Below are positions 23,569 to 31,277 of a stretch of 36,867 bases of DNA, in pieces. The position numbers and the translations under genes were made by a program. Origin of the DNA: Pseudomonadota bacterium (GTDB taxonomy: Bacteria > Pseudomonadota > Gammaproteobacteria > Steroidobacterales > Steroidobacteraceae); NCBI GenBank assembly GCA_025351005.1, contig JANXWS010000071.1, positions 1 to 36,867 of the forward strand, given 5' to 3'. Under the pieces are notes generated by a model. That model had not been told where the DNA came from. It worked only from the letters and a program-made list of their open reading frames with translations, and made no database searches. Position 1 is the stretch's first letter, and the number at the start of each line of letters is the position of its first letter.

Positions 23569-24836
23569 AGCGTCGCTCCTTCGGCGGTGAGCTGGCGGCG
23601 CTTGGCGAGCATCCGGTCCGCCGTCGCATTGAGCTCGCGCGCGCCGTCGTGGACCGACAGCTGGGCGCGGACGACGCGCTCGGCGACCAGGCGCATTTCC
23701 TGGACGATCCGCTCCCATTCGGGGACCTGCGGCACCGGTCGTGCGCGTTCGAGCTGGTCCCGGAAGGCGCGCGCATAGGGGTCGCCGGCGATCGCGGCGG
23801 ATTCCCAGGCGGACCGCCGCGGCGGCAGGTCGCCGGTCAGCGCATGGAAACGCTCCTGCACCGACGGCCGCGAAAGGTACTCGACCAGCTGCCAGGCCGC
23901 GTCCTGGTGGCGGGAATGACCGAACACGGCGAGGCTCGCGCCGCCGGCGATCGAGGCGCCCGGGCCATCGGGCCCGGGGAGCGGCGCGGTCATCCAGCGG
24001 CCAGCCAGTTCCGGCGGCAGCCGCCGCTGGAACTCGCCGATATTCCACGGCCCGCTGATGTAGAAGGCAAAGTAGCCCCGGCCGAACTCCGTCCAGACGT
24101 TTGAGATCTGCGAGCTGCTGACCCCGGGCGCATACCCCTTGCGGAACATCCCGACGTAGAAGTCGAGCGTTCGCTCGAAAGCCGCGCTGGCGAAGTTGGC
24201 CCGCACGCCGCCGTCGACGAGCAGCGGCTCCGGTTGCTGCAGGGCAAGCGCCAGCAACGGCTCGAACTCGTCGAGTGGCAGCAGGATCGCGTAATGCTCG
24301 CCGCTGCCATGCGCGACGACCGCCGCGAGCACCCGCTGCCACTCGGACCACGACCGCGGCGGGTCCGGGAAGCCGGCGTCACGGACGAGGTCCGTGCGAT
24401 AGAACAGCAGCCGTGTATCGACGTACCACGGAACGCCGAAGGTGGAGCCGCCGATGACGTTGGTCGCCCAGATGCCAGGGAAGTAGTCGGCGCTCGCGAT
24501 GCCCGTCGAGGCGGCGATCCGTGCATCCAGCGGTGCGAGCGCCTTGAGCGCGACCAGCTCCGGAATCCACGTGTTACCGAGCTCGCACACGTCCGGCGTC
24601 GAGTCCCCCGCCACCGCCGTCAGGAGCTTCTCGTGCGCCGCGGTCCACGGCAGCTGCTCGACTTTGACCTTGATGCCCGGATGGGTGCGCTCGAACTCGG
24701 GCAGGAGCTCGGTCACGACCTCGCTCTCGCGGCCCATCGCCCAGAAGCGGAGCACGGTCTGCGTCTCGCCGCGGGCACAGGCGGCGATTGCGACCGGCAG
24801 CGCACAGAGGAGCAGGACCAGGGCCGGGCGCCGCAT
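23565..24836 (-). CDS. ABC solute-binding lipoprotein for oligosaccharides
   Basis: 423 residues. Lipobox AIAAC with C20 as the lipidated cysteine. The family-1 extracellular solute-binding signature follows: VLRFWAMGRESEVVTELLPE, FERTHPGIKVKVEQLPW, AAHEKLLTAVAGDSTPDVCE and LGNTWIPELVAL. Then come FGVPWYVDTRLLFYRTDLVR, NIGEF and a GGASLAVFGHSRHQDAAWQL segment near the C-terminal hinge. It sits on the periplasmic face and delivers sugar to the two permeases. The start ATG overlaps the upstream GH144 stop as TGATG. Ligand is not readable, but a homologous gene order (binding protein, permeases, synthase-like GH94) is known for sophoro-oligosaccharide uptake in Listeria. That comparison is from memory. 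Confidence 0.93.
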   Translation of the reverse strand: MRRPALVLLLCALPVAIAACARGETQTVLRFWAMGRESEVVTELLPEFERTHPGIKVKVEQLPWTAAHEKLLTAVAGDSTPDVCELGNTWIPELVALKALAPLDARIAASTGIASADYFPGIWATNVIGGSTFGVPWYVDTRLLFYRTDLVRDAGFPDPPRSWSEWQRVLAAVVAHGSGEHYAILLPLDEFEPLLALALQQPEPLLVDGGVRANFASAAFERTLDFYVGMFRKGYAPGVSSSQISNVWTEFGRGYFAFYISGPWNIGEFQRRLPPELAGRWMTAPLPGPDGPGASIAGGASLAVFGHSRHQDAAWQLVEYLSRPSVQERFHALTGDLPPRRSAWESAAIAGDPYARAFRDQLERARPVPQVPEWERIVQEMRLVAERVVRAQLSVHDGARELNATADRMLAKRRQLTAEGATL

Positions 24837-26356
24837 CAGGGTGTGGTTCCCAGCCAGCCGCCGGTAAAGCCCGCCCGCAGCAGGCCGCTTCGAACGTACG
24901 CATTGCCGCGCATCAGGCGCCAGATGAGATCAGTGCGGTAGTTCTCGACCATCGCGAGGATCGGGCCCTGGTCGATCCCGAGGTAGTCGGTATCGAACCA
25001 GCCCATGCCTGGCACGACGTAGCCGGCGGCGACCGGCAGGCTGAACGTGAAGCTCGGGTTGAACGCGTCGATGAAGCCGTATGTCGAATACAGGTAGTTG
25101 CCGTAGCGGGTCGTCATGTCCGAAAGCGCCGGCAGCACGATCTCGGGTGCGAAGGCAATCGACGAGATCGCGCCGGTCGGGGCGATCGTACCGTCGTCAT
25201 AGGTCGCGAGGCCGCCCATCCCGCGGCCAGCGTAGCCGTAGAACGTCCGCGTCTGGCCGTTGTAGGTCGCGGTCCACGCGCCAGGCCCGTCGGACGCGGT
25301 CACACCGAACGTCAGCAGGCCATAGTCCCGCCAGCCGAGCGGGTTGGCGACCGCGTAGGACTGCTGCGCATAGGTGGCGCTGCGGCTGTTCTGGAAGTAG
25401 TCGCTCCCCTTCGCGCGCATGTACGGGTCCTGGATGCCGCGGAAATCGACCCAGACGTGCGAGTACTGGTGTCCGAACAGCGGCGGGAACGTGAGGTACG
25501 TCTGGCCGAATTGCGTCCGCCATTGCGCGTCGTAGCTGGCGCTCCAGTTCTGCCATGCACCGCTCGGCAACGGCGAGGACGGCGACCCGAGGCCGAGCAC
25601 ATAGACGATCATCGCCTCGTTGTAGCCGCGCCAGCGCAGCGGGTGGAAGCCGCTCTCCGGCGTCCAGGCGAGCGACACGAGGCCGGTCGCGTCCGCCGCC
25701 CACGCCCAGTCGACCCGCCGGTACAGGTCGTCGGCGAGACTGCGAATCTCGGCCTCCGCCGGGTCGGTGCCGGTGAAGTAGCTGCCGGCCAGCAGCACGC
25801 CCGCCATCAGCAGGGCCGTGTCGATGGTCGACAGTTCGGTAGTCTGGTAGCGCGTGCCGCTCACCATGTCGAGGAAGTGGTAGAAAAAACCGTGATAGCC
25901 GCTCATGCCGCTCGCGGCCGGGCCCTGCGGCGCATCGTGCAGGAACCGGAGCGTCGTCAGCGCCCGCGCGGCCGCGTCCTGGCGGGTGACGTAGCCGCGC
26001 TCCACGCCGACCGGATACGCGGTCAGCGCGAAGCCGATCGCGGCGATGCTCGAGAACGACGGCGTCGGGTACCGGTCGGGAACGAGTCCGTTGACCGGAT
26101 TCGCCGTCATCCAGAAGTACCTGAAGGTTCGCCGCTCGACGTCATCGAAGAGTGCCGCCGCCTGGCTCGGCGAAATCGGCGCGGAGGCCGGATTGGACGG
26201 CGGCGAAACAGTCGTACCGCCGGCGCAGCCGCTGATCAGGGTCGCAAGCAGCGCGAGCGCGATCGGCGCCCGGCGCGACGATTGCCCTGAGGCGAAAACG
26301 CGTCGCGGCCCGCGGCCAGCCCGGAACGGCGGCCAGGGCGCGATGCTAGGCCGCAC
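24836..26356 (-). CDS. GH144-type lipoprotein, probable endo-beta-1,2-glucanase
   Basis: 506 residues from a GTG start, with a lipobox LISGC (C44) after a long basic N terminus. The (alpha/alpha)6 glycoamylase-like domain fills 65-495: VERRTFRYFWMTANPVNGLV then PDRYP, SSIAAIGFALTAYPVGVERG, DAAARALTTLRFL, GMSGYHGFFYHFLDMVSG, ELSTIDTALLMAGVL, HPLRWRGYNEAMIVYVLGLG, FGHQYSHVWVDFRGIQD, and GWFDTDYLGIDQGPILAMVE. This is the pattern of the family that contains GH144 endo-beta-1,2-glucanases. As a lipoprotein it would act in the periplasm or at the outer membrane, releasing sophoro-oligosaccharides for the receptor and importer. Other members of the wider domain family have unknown substrates, so the reaction is inferred. 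It is the first gene of the tightly packed operon. Confidence 0.85.
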   Translation of the reverse strand: MRPSIAPWPPFRAGRGPRRVFASGQSSRRAPIALALLATLISGCAGGTTVSPPSNPASAPISPSQAAALFDDVERRTFRYFWMTANPVNGLVPDRYPTPSFSSIAAIGFALTAYPVGVERGYVTRQDAAARALTTLRFLHDAPQGPAASGMSGYHGFFYHFLDMVSGTRYQTTELSTIDTALLMAGVLLAGSYFTGTDPAEAEIRSLADDLYRRVDWAWAADATGLVSLAWTPESGFHPLRWRGYNEAMIVYVLGLGSPSSPLPSGAWQNWSASYDAQWRTQFGQTYLTFPPLFGHQYSHVWVDFRGIQDPYMRAKGSDYFQNSRSATYAQQSYAVANPLGWRDYGLLTFGVTASDGPGAWTATYNGQTRTFYGYAGRGMGGLATYDDGTIAPTGAISSIAFAPEIVLPALSDMTTRYGNYLYSTYGFIDAFNPSFTFSLPVAAGYVVPGMGWFDTDYLGIDQGPILAMVENYRTDLIWRLMRGNAYVRSGLLRAGFTGGWLGTTP

Positions 26357-26486
26357 GGCCGGGCGTCCTGCGCCGGCGCCGAAGGGTGATGCCGGTGGTC
26401 AGATTACGAATGGCCGTCTCCCCGGTAGCTGATGCGAATGCTGCGGCCATCGGTCCAAATGCCGCATCCTGCCGAACCCGCGATTG

Positions 26487-26506
26487 GCGCGACGAGACCG
26501 TCGCGC
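26487..26506 (-). terminator. stem-loop between the halogenase-like and GH144 genes
   Basis: GCGCGACG (26487-26494), tetraloop AGAC, CGTCGCGC (26499-26506): a perfect 8-bp stem 5 nt after the halogenase stop. There is no U-tract. It may separate the upper genes from the seven-gene operon or protect a 3' end. Confidence 0.42.
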
Positions 26507-26511
26507 GGCCG

Positions 26512-28023
26512 CTACGGCGGCGCCGTGAAATGCCTCGCGATGACCTGCTCGTGCATTGGCATCGCGTCAACGCAGGTCCTGATGACGGTCCGGACGCTCG
26601 TCGCGAGCTCGAGCAGTTCCTTCTCTGGAATCAGGTCCACCGCCGGATGATAGCCACGCGGCACGAAATGCTGCCCGATCATCACCTGCACCCAGCTCGT
26701 GACGACGAACATCTCGTCGGCATCGCGGAAGAACCGCCCGCTGTCCATGAAGAGGCGGATATTGTCCGCGAGCTGCGGCGGTATCTGCATGTTGGCGCAG
26801 TGCTGCCAGAACGGCGTATCGCGGCGTTCGGTCGCGAAGTAATGCAGTATCAGGAAGTCGCGGATGCGCTCGAACTCGAAGGCCGCCTGCCGGTTGTAGC
26901 GGTCGATGATGACCGGACTGAAGTTACGGTCCGGCATCAGGTTGATCAGCCGGCCAATGCCGGACTGGATCAGGTAGATGCTGGTCGACTCGAGCGGCTC
27001 CATGAATCCGCTCGCGAGCCCGATCGCCACGCAGTTTCGGTTCCAGAACTTGCGGCGCATGCCGGTCGTGAACTTCAGGATGCGCGGCTCCGCGAGCGGC
27101 TTGCCGTCGAGGTTGCCGAGCAGCGTCCGCGCCACTTCGTCGTCGCTGATGAAGGCGCTCGAGTAGACGTAGCCGTTGCCGGTGCGGTGCTGGAGCGGAA
27201 TCCGCCACTGCCAGCCGGCGGTGCGCGCGGTCGAGCGCGTATACGGCGTCGGCGGGCCGACCTTCTCGCACGGCACGGCCATGGCCCGGTCACAGGGCAG
27301 CCAGTGCGTCCAGTCCTCGTAGCCCGTGTGCAGGGCCTGCTCGATCAGCAGGCCGCGAAAGCCGGAGCAGTCGATGAACAGGTCGCCGTGAATCCGCTCG
27401 CCGCTCTTCAGGACGATCGACTCGATGAAGCCGTCCTCGGCGCGGAGCGCGACGTCGACGACCTCCCCTTCCGTGCGCTTGACGCCGCGGGCCTCCGCAT
27501 AGGCCCGCAGGAACAGGGCATAGCGGCCGGCGTCGAAGTGATAGGCGTGGGCGATGTGCGCAATCGGCGAGTTTGGCGGCACGTCGCTCGCCGAGAACAT
27601 GAACTTGCCGAGCGGGGCCGCGGCGGTGTGAATCGAATAGGCGCCGATGTCCTCGGCCTTGCCGGCGAGGTGCAGCTTGATCCAGTACTGGTGGAACGGC
27701 AGGAAGCCATAGTCGTGGCCGATGCTGCCGAAGCCGTGGATATACCGGTCGCCGATCCGGCCCCAGTCGACGAACTGGATGCCGAGCTTGAAGGTGCCGC
27801 GCACCGCCTTGACGAACTCCGCTTCGTCTATGCCCAACGCCTGGTTGAAGGTGCCGAGGTGCGGGACGGTCGCCTCGCCGACCCCGACGGTGCCGATGTC
27901 GTCGGATTCGACGAGGCGGATCTCGCAGGCGCCGCCGAGCGTCTTGGCGAGCGCCGCGGCCGACATCCACCCGGCGGTGCCGCCGCCGACGACGATGATG
28001 CTTCTGAGTCGGGAGTCCGTCAC
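26512..28023 (-). CDS. tryptophan halogenase family flavoprotein
   Basis: 503 residues from a GTG start. FAD-binding GGGTAGW lies at 13-19 and VGVGEATVPHL at 47-56. K79 in the RGTFKLGIQF segment and E345 in MEPLESTS occupy the places of the two catalytic residues (Lys and Glu) of flavin-dependent tryptophan halogenases such as PrnA. The W271-Q-W-R-I-P276 stretch corresponds to the WxWxIP motif of the family. It is cytoplasmic and needs a flavin reductase, none of which is encoded here. It lies between a TonB-dependent receptor gene and a glycan-degradation operon, an arrangement often seen in Xanthomonadales and Caulobacterales, where the real substrate of these homologues is mostly unknown. 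It may halogenate a small aromatic, or have another oxidative role linked to the receptor. Confidence 0.92.
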   Translation of the reverse strand: MTDSRLRSIIVVGGGTAGWMSAAALAKTLGGACEIRLVESDDIGTVGVGEATVPHLGTFNQALGIDEAEFVKAVRGTFKLGIQFVDWGRIGDRYIHGFGSIGHDYGFLPFHQYWIKLHLAGKAEDIGAYSIHTAAAPLGKFMFSASDVPPNSPIAHIAHAYHFDAGRYALFLRAYAEARGVKRTEGEVVDVALRAEDGFIESIVLKSGERIHGDLFIDCSGFRGLLIEQALHTGYEDWTHWLPCDRAMAVPCEKVGPPTPYTRSTARTAGWQWRIPLQHRTGNGYVYSSAFISDDEVARTLLGNLDGKPLAEPRILKFTTGMRRKFWNRNCVAIGLASGFMEPLESTSIYLIQSGIGRLINLMPDRNFSPVIIDRYNRQAAFEFERIRDFLILHYFATERRDTPFWQHCANMQIPPQLADNIRLFMDSGRFFRDADEMFVVTSWVQVMIGQHFVPRGYHPAVDLIPEKELLELATSVRTVIRTCVDAMPMHEQVIARHFTAPP

Positions 28024-28034
28024 GGGGTGTCACC

Positions 28035-28074
28035 GCTGCCATCCGGCACGCCCGAAGCGTGACCGGACGGCAGC
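28035..28074 (-). terminator. strong stem-loop between receptor and halogenase genes
   Basis: GCTGCC (28035-28040) pairs with GGCAGC (28069-28074), TCCGG (28042-28046) with CCGGA (28063-28067), and CACGC (28047-28051) with GCGTG (28057-28061), around loop CCGAA. That gives 16 paired positions with one mismatch (28041/28068) and one bulged A (28062). It lies 49 nt after the receptor stop and 11 nt before the halogenase GTG, so it could attenuate the downstream gene or stabilise the receptor mRNA. Confidence 0.6.
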
Positions 28075-28080
28075 GTGATC

Positions 28081-28094
28081 GTCAACCGGTTGCC
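28081..28094 (-). promoter_or_regulatory. weak LacI-type operator candidate upstream of the halogenase gene
   Basis: GTCAACCGGTTGCC agrees with the LacI-family consensus TGNAANCGNTTNCA at 11 of 14 positions, counting N positions as matches. It has the central AACCGGTT, and lies 58 nt before the halogenase start. The outer bases disagree, so this is a weak candidate compared with the two sites at lacI. Confidence 0.25.
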
Positions 28095-28123
28095 GTTACC
28101 TTGCTAGCTCGTCCACTCCGCAA

Positions 28124-31100
28124 TCAGAACTTCGCCCCGATCGTCACGCGCAGCTCGCGCGGCGTTCCATTGATGTTGCCGTTGGGATTGTAGGTGCCAC
28201 TGTTGGCGATTCCGTTCGCGGCGTTGGTGTTCATGTAGTCGACGAGACTTGGTCGGTTGAAGACATTCAGCACGTCGAATCGGACGTAGACCTTGGAAAA
28301 GTCCTGGATCGCGAAGTTCTTTGTGACCTCCAGGTCCAGCGTCTTGATTCCGAGCCCGGACGCCGTGAATGCTTCCGCCGTGCATTGGCCCCCGGTCGGG
28401 AACGCAGGGCCTGCGCTATTGAAGCAGGTGATGGTGTTTTGGGGTATCGGGCTGGCAATCGTCACCTTGCCGGCCAGCATGATGCCCCACGGTGCCGAGA
28501 AGGTCCCCGTGGCGACGAAGCGGTGCTTCGCCGCGGCATTTGACGTGACGTAAGGGTATTGCGAGACCGCGACCTCGTCGAACGAGTAATGCTCGTTGAT
28601 GTCCCGGTTCTGTGTCGCACTCGTATACGTATAGGCAAAGGTCGCGCCCCAGCGGGACTCCTGCGTGAACGGCTTGTCGGCCGACAGCAGCAGCTGAGTG
28701 CTCTTCGTCTCGATGTCGTTGTGGCCGATGATCAGGTTGCCGGCAAGGCCCGGCGGCGGGTAGAGCCACGGCTGTGCGGGGCCGCCCCAGGGCACCGATC
28801 CCCAGAACGAGCCGTCCGGGCGTCGATTGCCGAGCGTAAACGCGAAACCGTCCTTGCTCACGATCCGGGACACAGCGGCGCTCGTATTCCAGTCGGCGAT
28901 GCGATTGCGAATGCCGACACTGAACTGGTCCGAGTACGGAACCTTCAGATTGTTGTTCAGCAGGTCCACCTCGCCCGCCGCGCCGTTCAGCAGCGCCTGC
29001 AGACCGCCTACACCGTTCAGGTACGCCGGGTTCCACGCGACGCAGGACGGCGGGTTCGGATTGCAGGCATGCCCCGGGATGTTGAAGGAGACCCTGGGCT
29101 CGGACAGCGCTATCTTCGTCTGCTCGAGCTGCAGGTAATCGTAGAGGTCGCGGTCGTAGGAGCGGCCGACGCCGCCGAATACGACGTGCCGCTGGTCGGC
29201 CGCGAGGTCGTACGAGAACCCGAGGCGAGGCTGGAACTCGCCCTTGTAGGCGGAGCGGTTGTGGCCGTTGCTTATGTAGTCGTTGATGTTGAGCTTCGTC
29301 GCCGGGTCGGTGCTCAAGCCGAGGCTCTGCCCATAGGTCAGCCCGGGGGGGACGTTCGGGTAGGCTGCGCTCGGCGTGATGACGGTATTGAGCTCATTGA
29401 GGACGAACTGCGGCGTGACGAAATTCAGGTAGCCCGGGTTCCACTCGATGTCATAGCGGGCACCGAGATTGAGCGTCAGCTTGTCGTTCGTCGCCCAGTC
29501 ATCCTGAAAGTAGACACCAAACTGGCGGTCGCTCGACCGGGCAATCGGATTGGTCCCGGCCGTTACCGCTGCGAACACCGCCTGGTAAGGCAGCACGGAA
29601 GTACCAGTCGCCGTAACGTCGTAGAAAAAGATCGGGTTGTAATTCGGCGCAGCGTCCGCCGCCTCGAGCTTGACCCACTTCATCTTGACGCCGGTCTTGA
29701 TCGTGTGGTCCCCCATTCCCCACTGCACGTGCGCGAACGTCAGGTCATCGGCAATGGCGTAGCCCTTCTGCCCCTTGTTCTGGGTGGCGCGCGGGTCGAC
29801 GCCGTTGGTCACGAGGATCGTCGCGTTGCCCTGCGTCTGATTGGTGTAGGTCGCACCGTTTATCGAGCCGTTCTTGCCGGCGGGGGTGAAGTAGGCGTCC
29901 TCGTACGTCAGCAGCACTTCGTTGAAGTAGGCCCTCCCGTCGTGCTGCCAGCGAAGTCCCACGCGGTTGTCGGTATTGGTGGTTTCGATCGCAGCCGACG
30001 CAGCCGTTCCGGGGCCGGCCTGGTCGCCTAGTCCCGTCTCGTGGCGAATCTTCGCGTCGAGCACGAACTTGTCGACGTCGTTCGGCTCCCAGTCGAGCTT
30101 TCCGAAGTAGAGATTCTCCGTGAACGGCAGCGTCGCCGGGCCGAGTTGCGCCAGCGCGGCGGGCGGCAGCTGCGCGATGATGGCGGGAGTCGCGTTGGTC
30201 GCGGTGACCGTGACGGGTGTCGTGTATTTCTTGCCTTCGTAGGTCACGAAGAAGTGCATGACGTCCGGGATGATCGGACCGCCGAACGCGATTCCGTACT
30301 CCTTGTCTTTCGACGGCGTCTTCATGTTCGCGGCGAGCTCGCCGGGCGTCTCGGCCCGCCAGCTGTCGTGCGTGTAGGTGCCGAACACCTCGCCATCGAA
30401 CTTGTTCGTGCCGGAGCGGGTCTCGGCCGTGACCGCGGCGCTCGAGATCTGGTCGTACTCGGCCTTGTAGTTCGACGTGATGACCTTGTACTCGCCGATC
30501 GCGAGCTGCGGGAAGGGATTGCCCGGGGTATTGTCCGTCTGGCCGCTCAGGCCGCTGCGGACGTAGCCTTTCTGGCCGACGCCGTCAATGTACACGTTGA
30601 CCGAGTTGTTATTCTGCGCACCGCCCCGGATCGACGTCTTGCCTTTCTGGTCGACGTTGAATACGACGCCTGGCACGGTGTCGGCGAATTCGAGGAAGTT
30701 GCGCGTGAGCTGAGGCACCGTCTGTATCTGGTCGAGGGAAACAGTTGTACCGACCTCCGAGGTCTTGACCTCGGTCAGCTTCGTCGAACGAACCGTGATG
30801 TCGGCAAGCGTCGTCTCCGGCGCAACCGGCGGCGCGCCGCCGACGAGGTCGAGGGTCGCGGTCGAAGCGACGCTCAGCGTGACGATTCGCTCGTTGCCCG
30901 CACCGTTCGCCACCCGGTAGGTTCCGGGCGTCAGTCCGACGAGGACGTACGTGCCGTCGGAACCGGCAGTCGTGCGACGAACCGCACCGTTCTCGACGTT
31001 CTTCGCGGTGACTTCGCTGTTCGCGCCCGCCTTGCCGCGCAGGGTCGCGTCGGCCGACTGCGCCCACGCGGACGTCGGCAGTCCCACGGACGACGCGAGC

Positions 31101-31156
31101 GTCGTCGCGATTACCGAAGCGAGGATATTGCTGCCGCGATACAGTCTCTTCGTCAT
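28124..31156 (-). CDS. TonB-dependent receptor with carboxypeptidase-regulatory-like N-terminal domain
   Basis: 1010 residues. Signal peptide with likely cleavage after SAWA at about 32. Residues 36-110 form a transthyretin-like regulatory domain (ADATLRGKAG, then GSDGTYVLVGLTPGTYRV). An AP-E/TTLADITVRST stretch near 115-128 may hold the TonB box. The plug follows, with IRGGAQNNNSVNVYIDGVGQ and GEYKVITSNYKAEY. The rest is a 22-strand-type outer-membrane barrel rich in aromatic and Asn/Gly residues, ending VTIGAKF with the terminal Phe typical of outer-membrane proteins. It takes up large ligands with energy from TonB-ExbBD, which are not in this window. By context the ligand is a glucan or oligosaccharide. 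It precedes the halogenase-like gene by 100 nt. Confidence 0.93.
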   Translation of the reverse strand: MTKRLYRGSNILASVIATTLASSVGLPTSAWAQSADATLRGKAGANSEVTAKNVENGAVRRTTAGSDGTYVLVGLTPGTYRVANGAGNERIVTLSVASTATLDLVGGAPPVAPETTLADITVRSTKLTEVKTSEVGTTVSLDQIQTVPQLTRNFLEFADTVPGVVFNVDQKGKTSIRGGAQNNNSVNVYIDGVGQKGYVRSGLSGQTDNTPGNPFPQLAIGEYKVITSNYKAEYDQISSAAVTAETRSGTNKFDGEVFGTYTHDSWRAETPGELAANMKTPSKDKEYGIAFGGPIIPDVMHFFVTYEGKKYTTPVTVTATNATPAIIAQLPPAALAQLGPATLPFTENLYFGKLDWEPNDVDKFVLDAKIRHETGLGDQAGPGTAASAAIETTNTDNRVGLRWQHDGRAYFNEVLLTYEDAYFTPAGKNGSINGATYTNQTQGNATILVTNGVDPRATQNKGQKGYAIADDLTFAHVQWGMGDHTIKTGVKMKWVKLEAADAAPNYNPIFFYDVTATGTSVLPYQAVFAAVTAGTNPIARSSDRQFGVYFQDDWATNDKLTLNLGARYDIEWNPGYLNFVTPQFVLNELNTVITPSAAYPNVPPGLTYGQSLGLSTDPATKLNINDYISNGHNRSAYKGEFQPRLGFSYDLAADQRHVVFGGVGRSYDRDLYDYLQLEQTKIALSEPRVSFNIPGHACNPNPPSCVAWNPAYLNGVGGLQALLNGAAGEVDLLNNNLKVPYSDQFSVGIRNRIADWNTSAAVSRIVSKDGFAFTLGNRRPDGSFWGSVPWGGPAQPWLYPPPGLAGNLIIGHNDIETKSTQLLLSADKPFTQESRWGATFAYTYTSATQNRDINEHYSFDEVAVSQYPYVTSNAAAKHRFVATGTFSAPWGIMLAGKVTIASPIPQNTITCFNSAGPAFPTGGQCTAEAFTASGLGIKTLDLEVTKNFAIQDFSKVYVRFDVLNVFNRPSLVDYMNTNAANGIANSGTYNPNGNINGTPRELRVTIGAKF

Positions 31157-31214
31157 GGTGCACCCCGAAAGTGAGATCGATCGCGCCGACGCCCCATGCG
31201 GCCGGCGCTCCCTG

Positions 31215-31252
31215 TAGTTAGATGATCAAGCCGACTGTTCCAATTCTGTTCC
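31215..31252 (-). promoter_or_regulatory. possible receptor promoter with CTGTTCC direct repeats
   Basis: On the minus strand, TTGGAA (31243-31238), a 17-nt spacer and TAACTA (31220-31215) could be a weak promoter about 55-60 nt before the receptor ATG. CTGTTCC occurs twice on the plus strand at 31235-31241 and 31246-31252, spaced by 11 nt, one helical turn. This suggests a regulator site over the -35 region. No LacI-type box is present here. Confidence 0.35.
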
Positions 31253-31277
31253 GTCTACTGCCGCTCGCGGCGCCGGG

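Noticed and set aside
22693-24351. 552-residue version of the MalF-type permease
   Set aside because: The first 261 residues are out-of-frame reading of the binding-protein gene; the GTGA overlap at 23568 gives a normal-length permease.
26386-28062. 558-residue open frame on the plus strand
   Set aside because: It mirrors the tryptophan halogenase gene; no recognisable motif, while the minus-strand frame has a complete family signature.
28559-30031. 490-residue open frame on the plus strand
   Set aside because: It is antisense to the TonB-dependent receptor barrel and has no family pattern.
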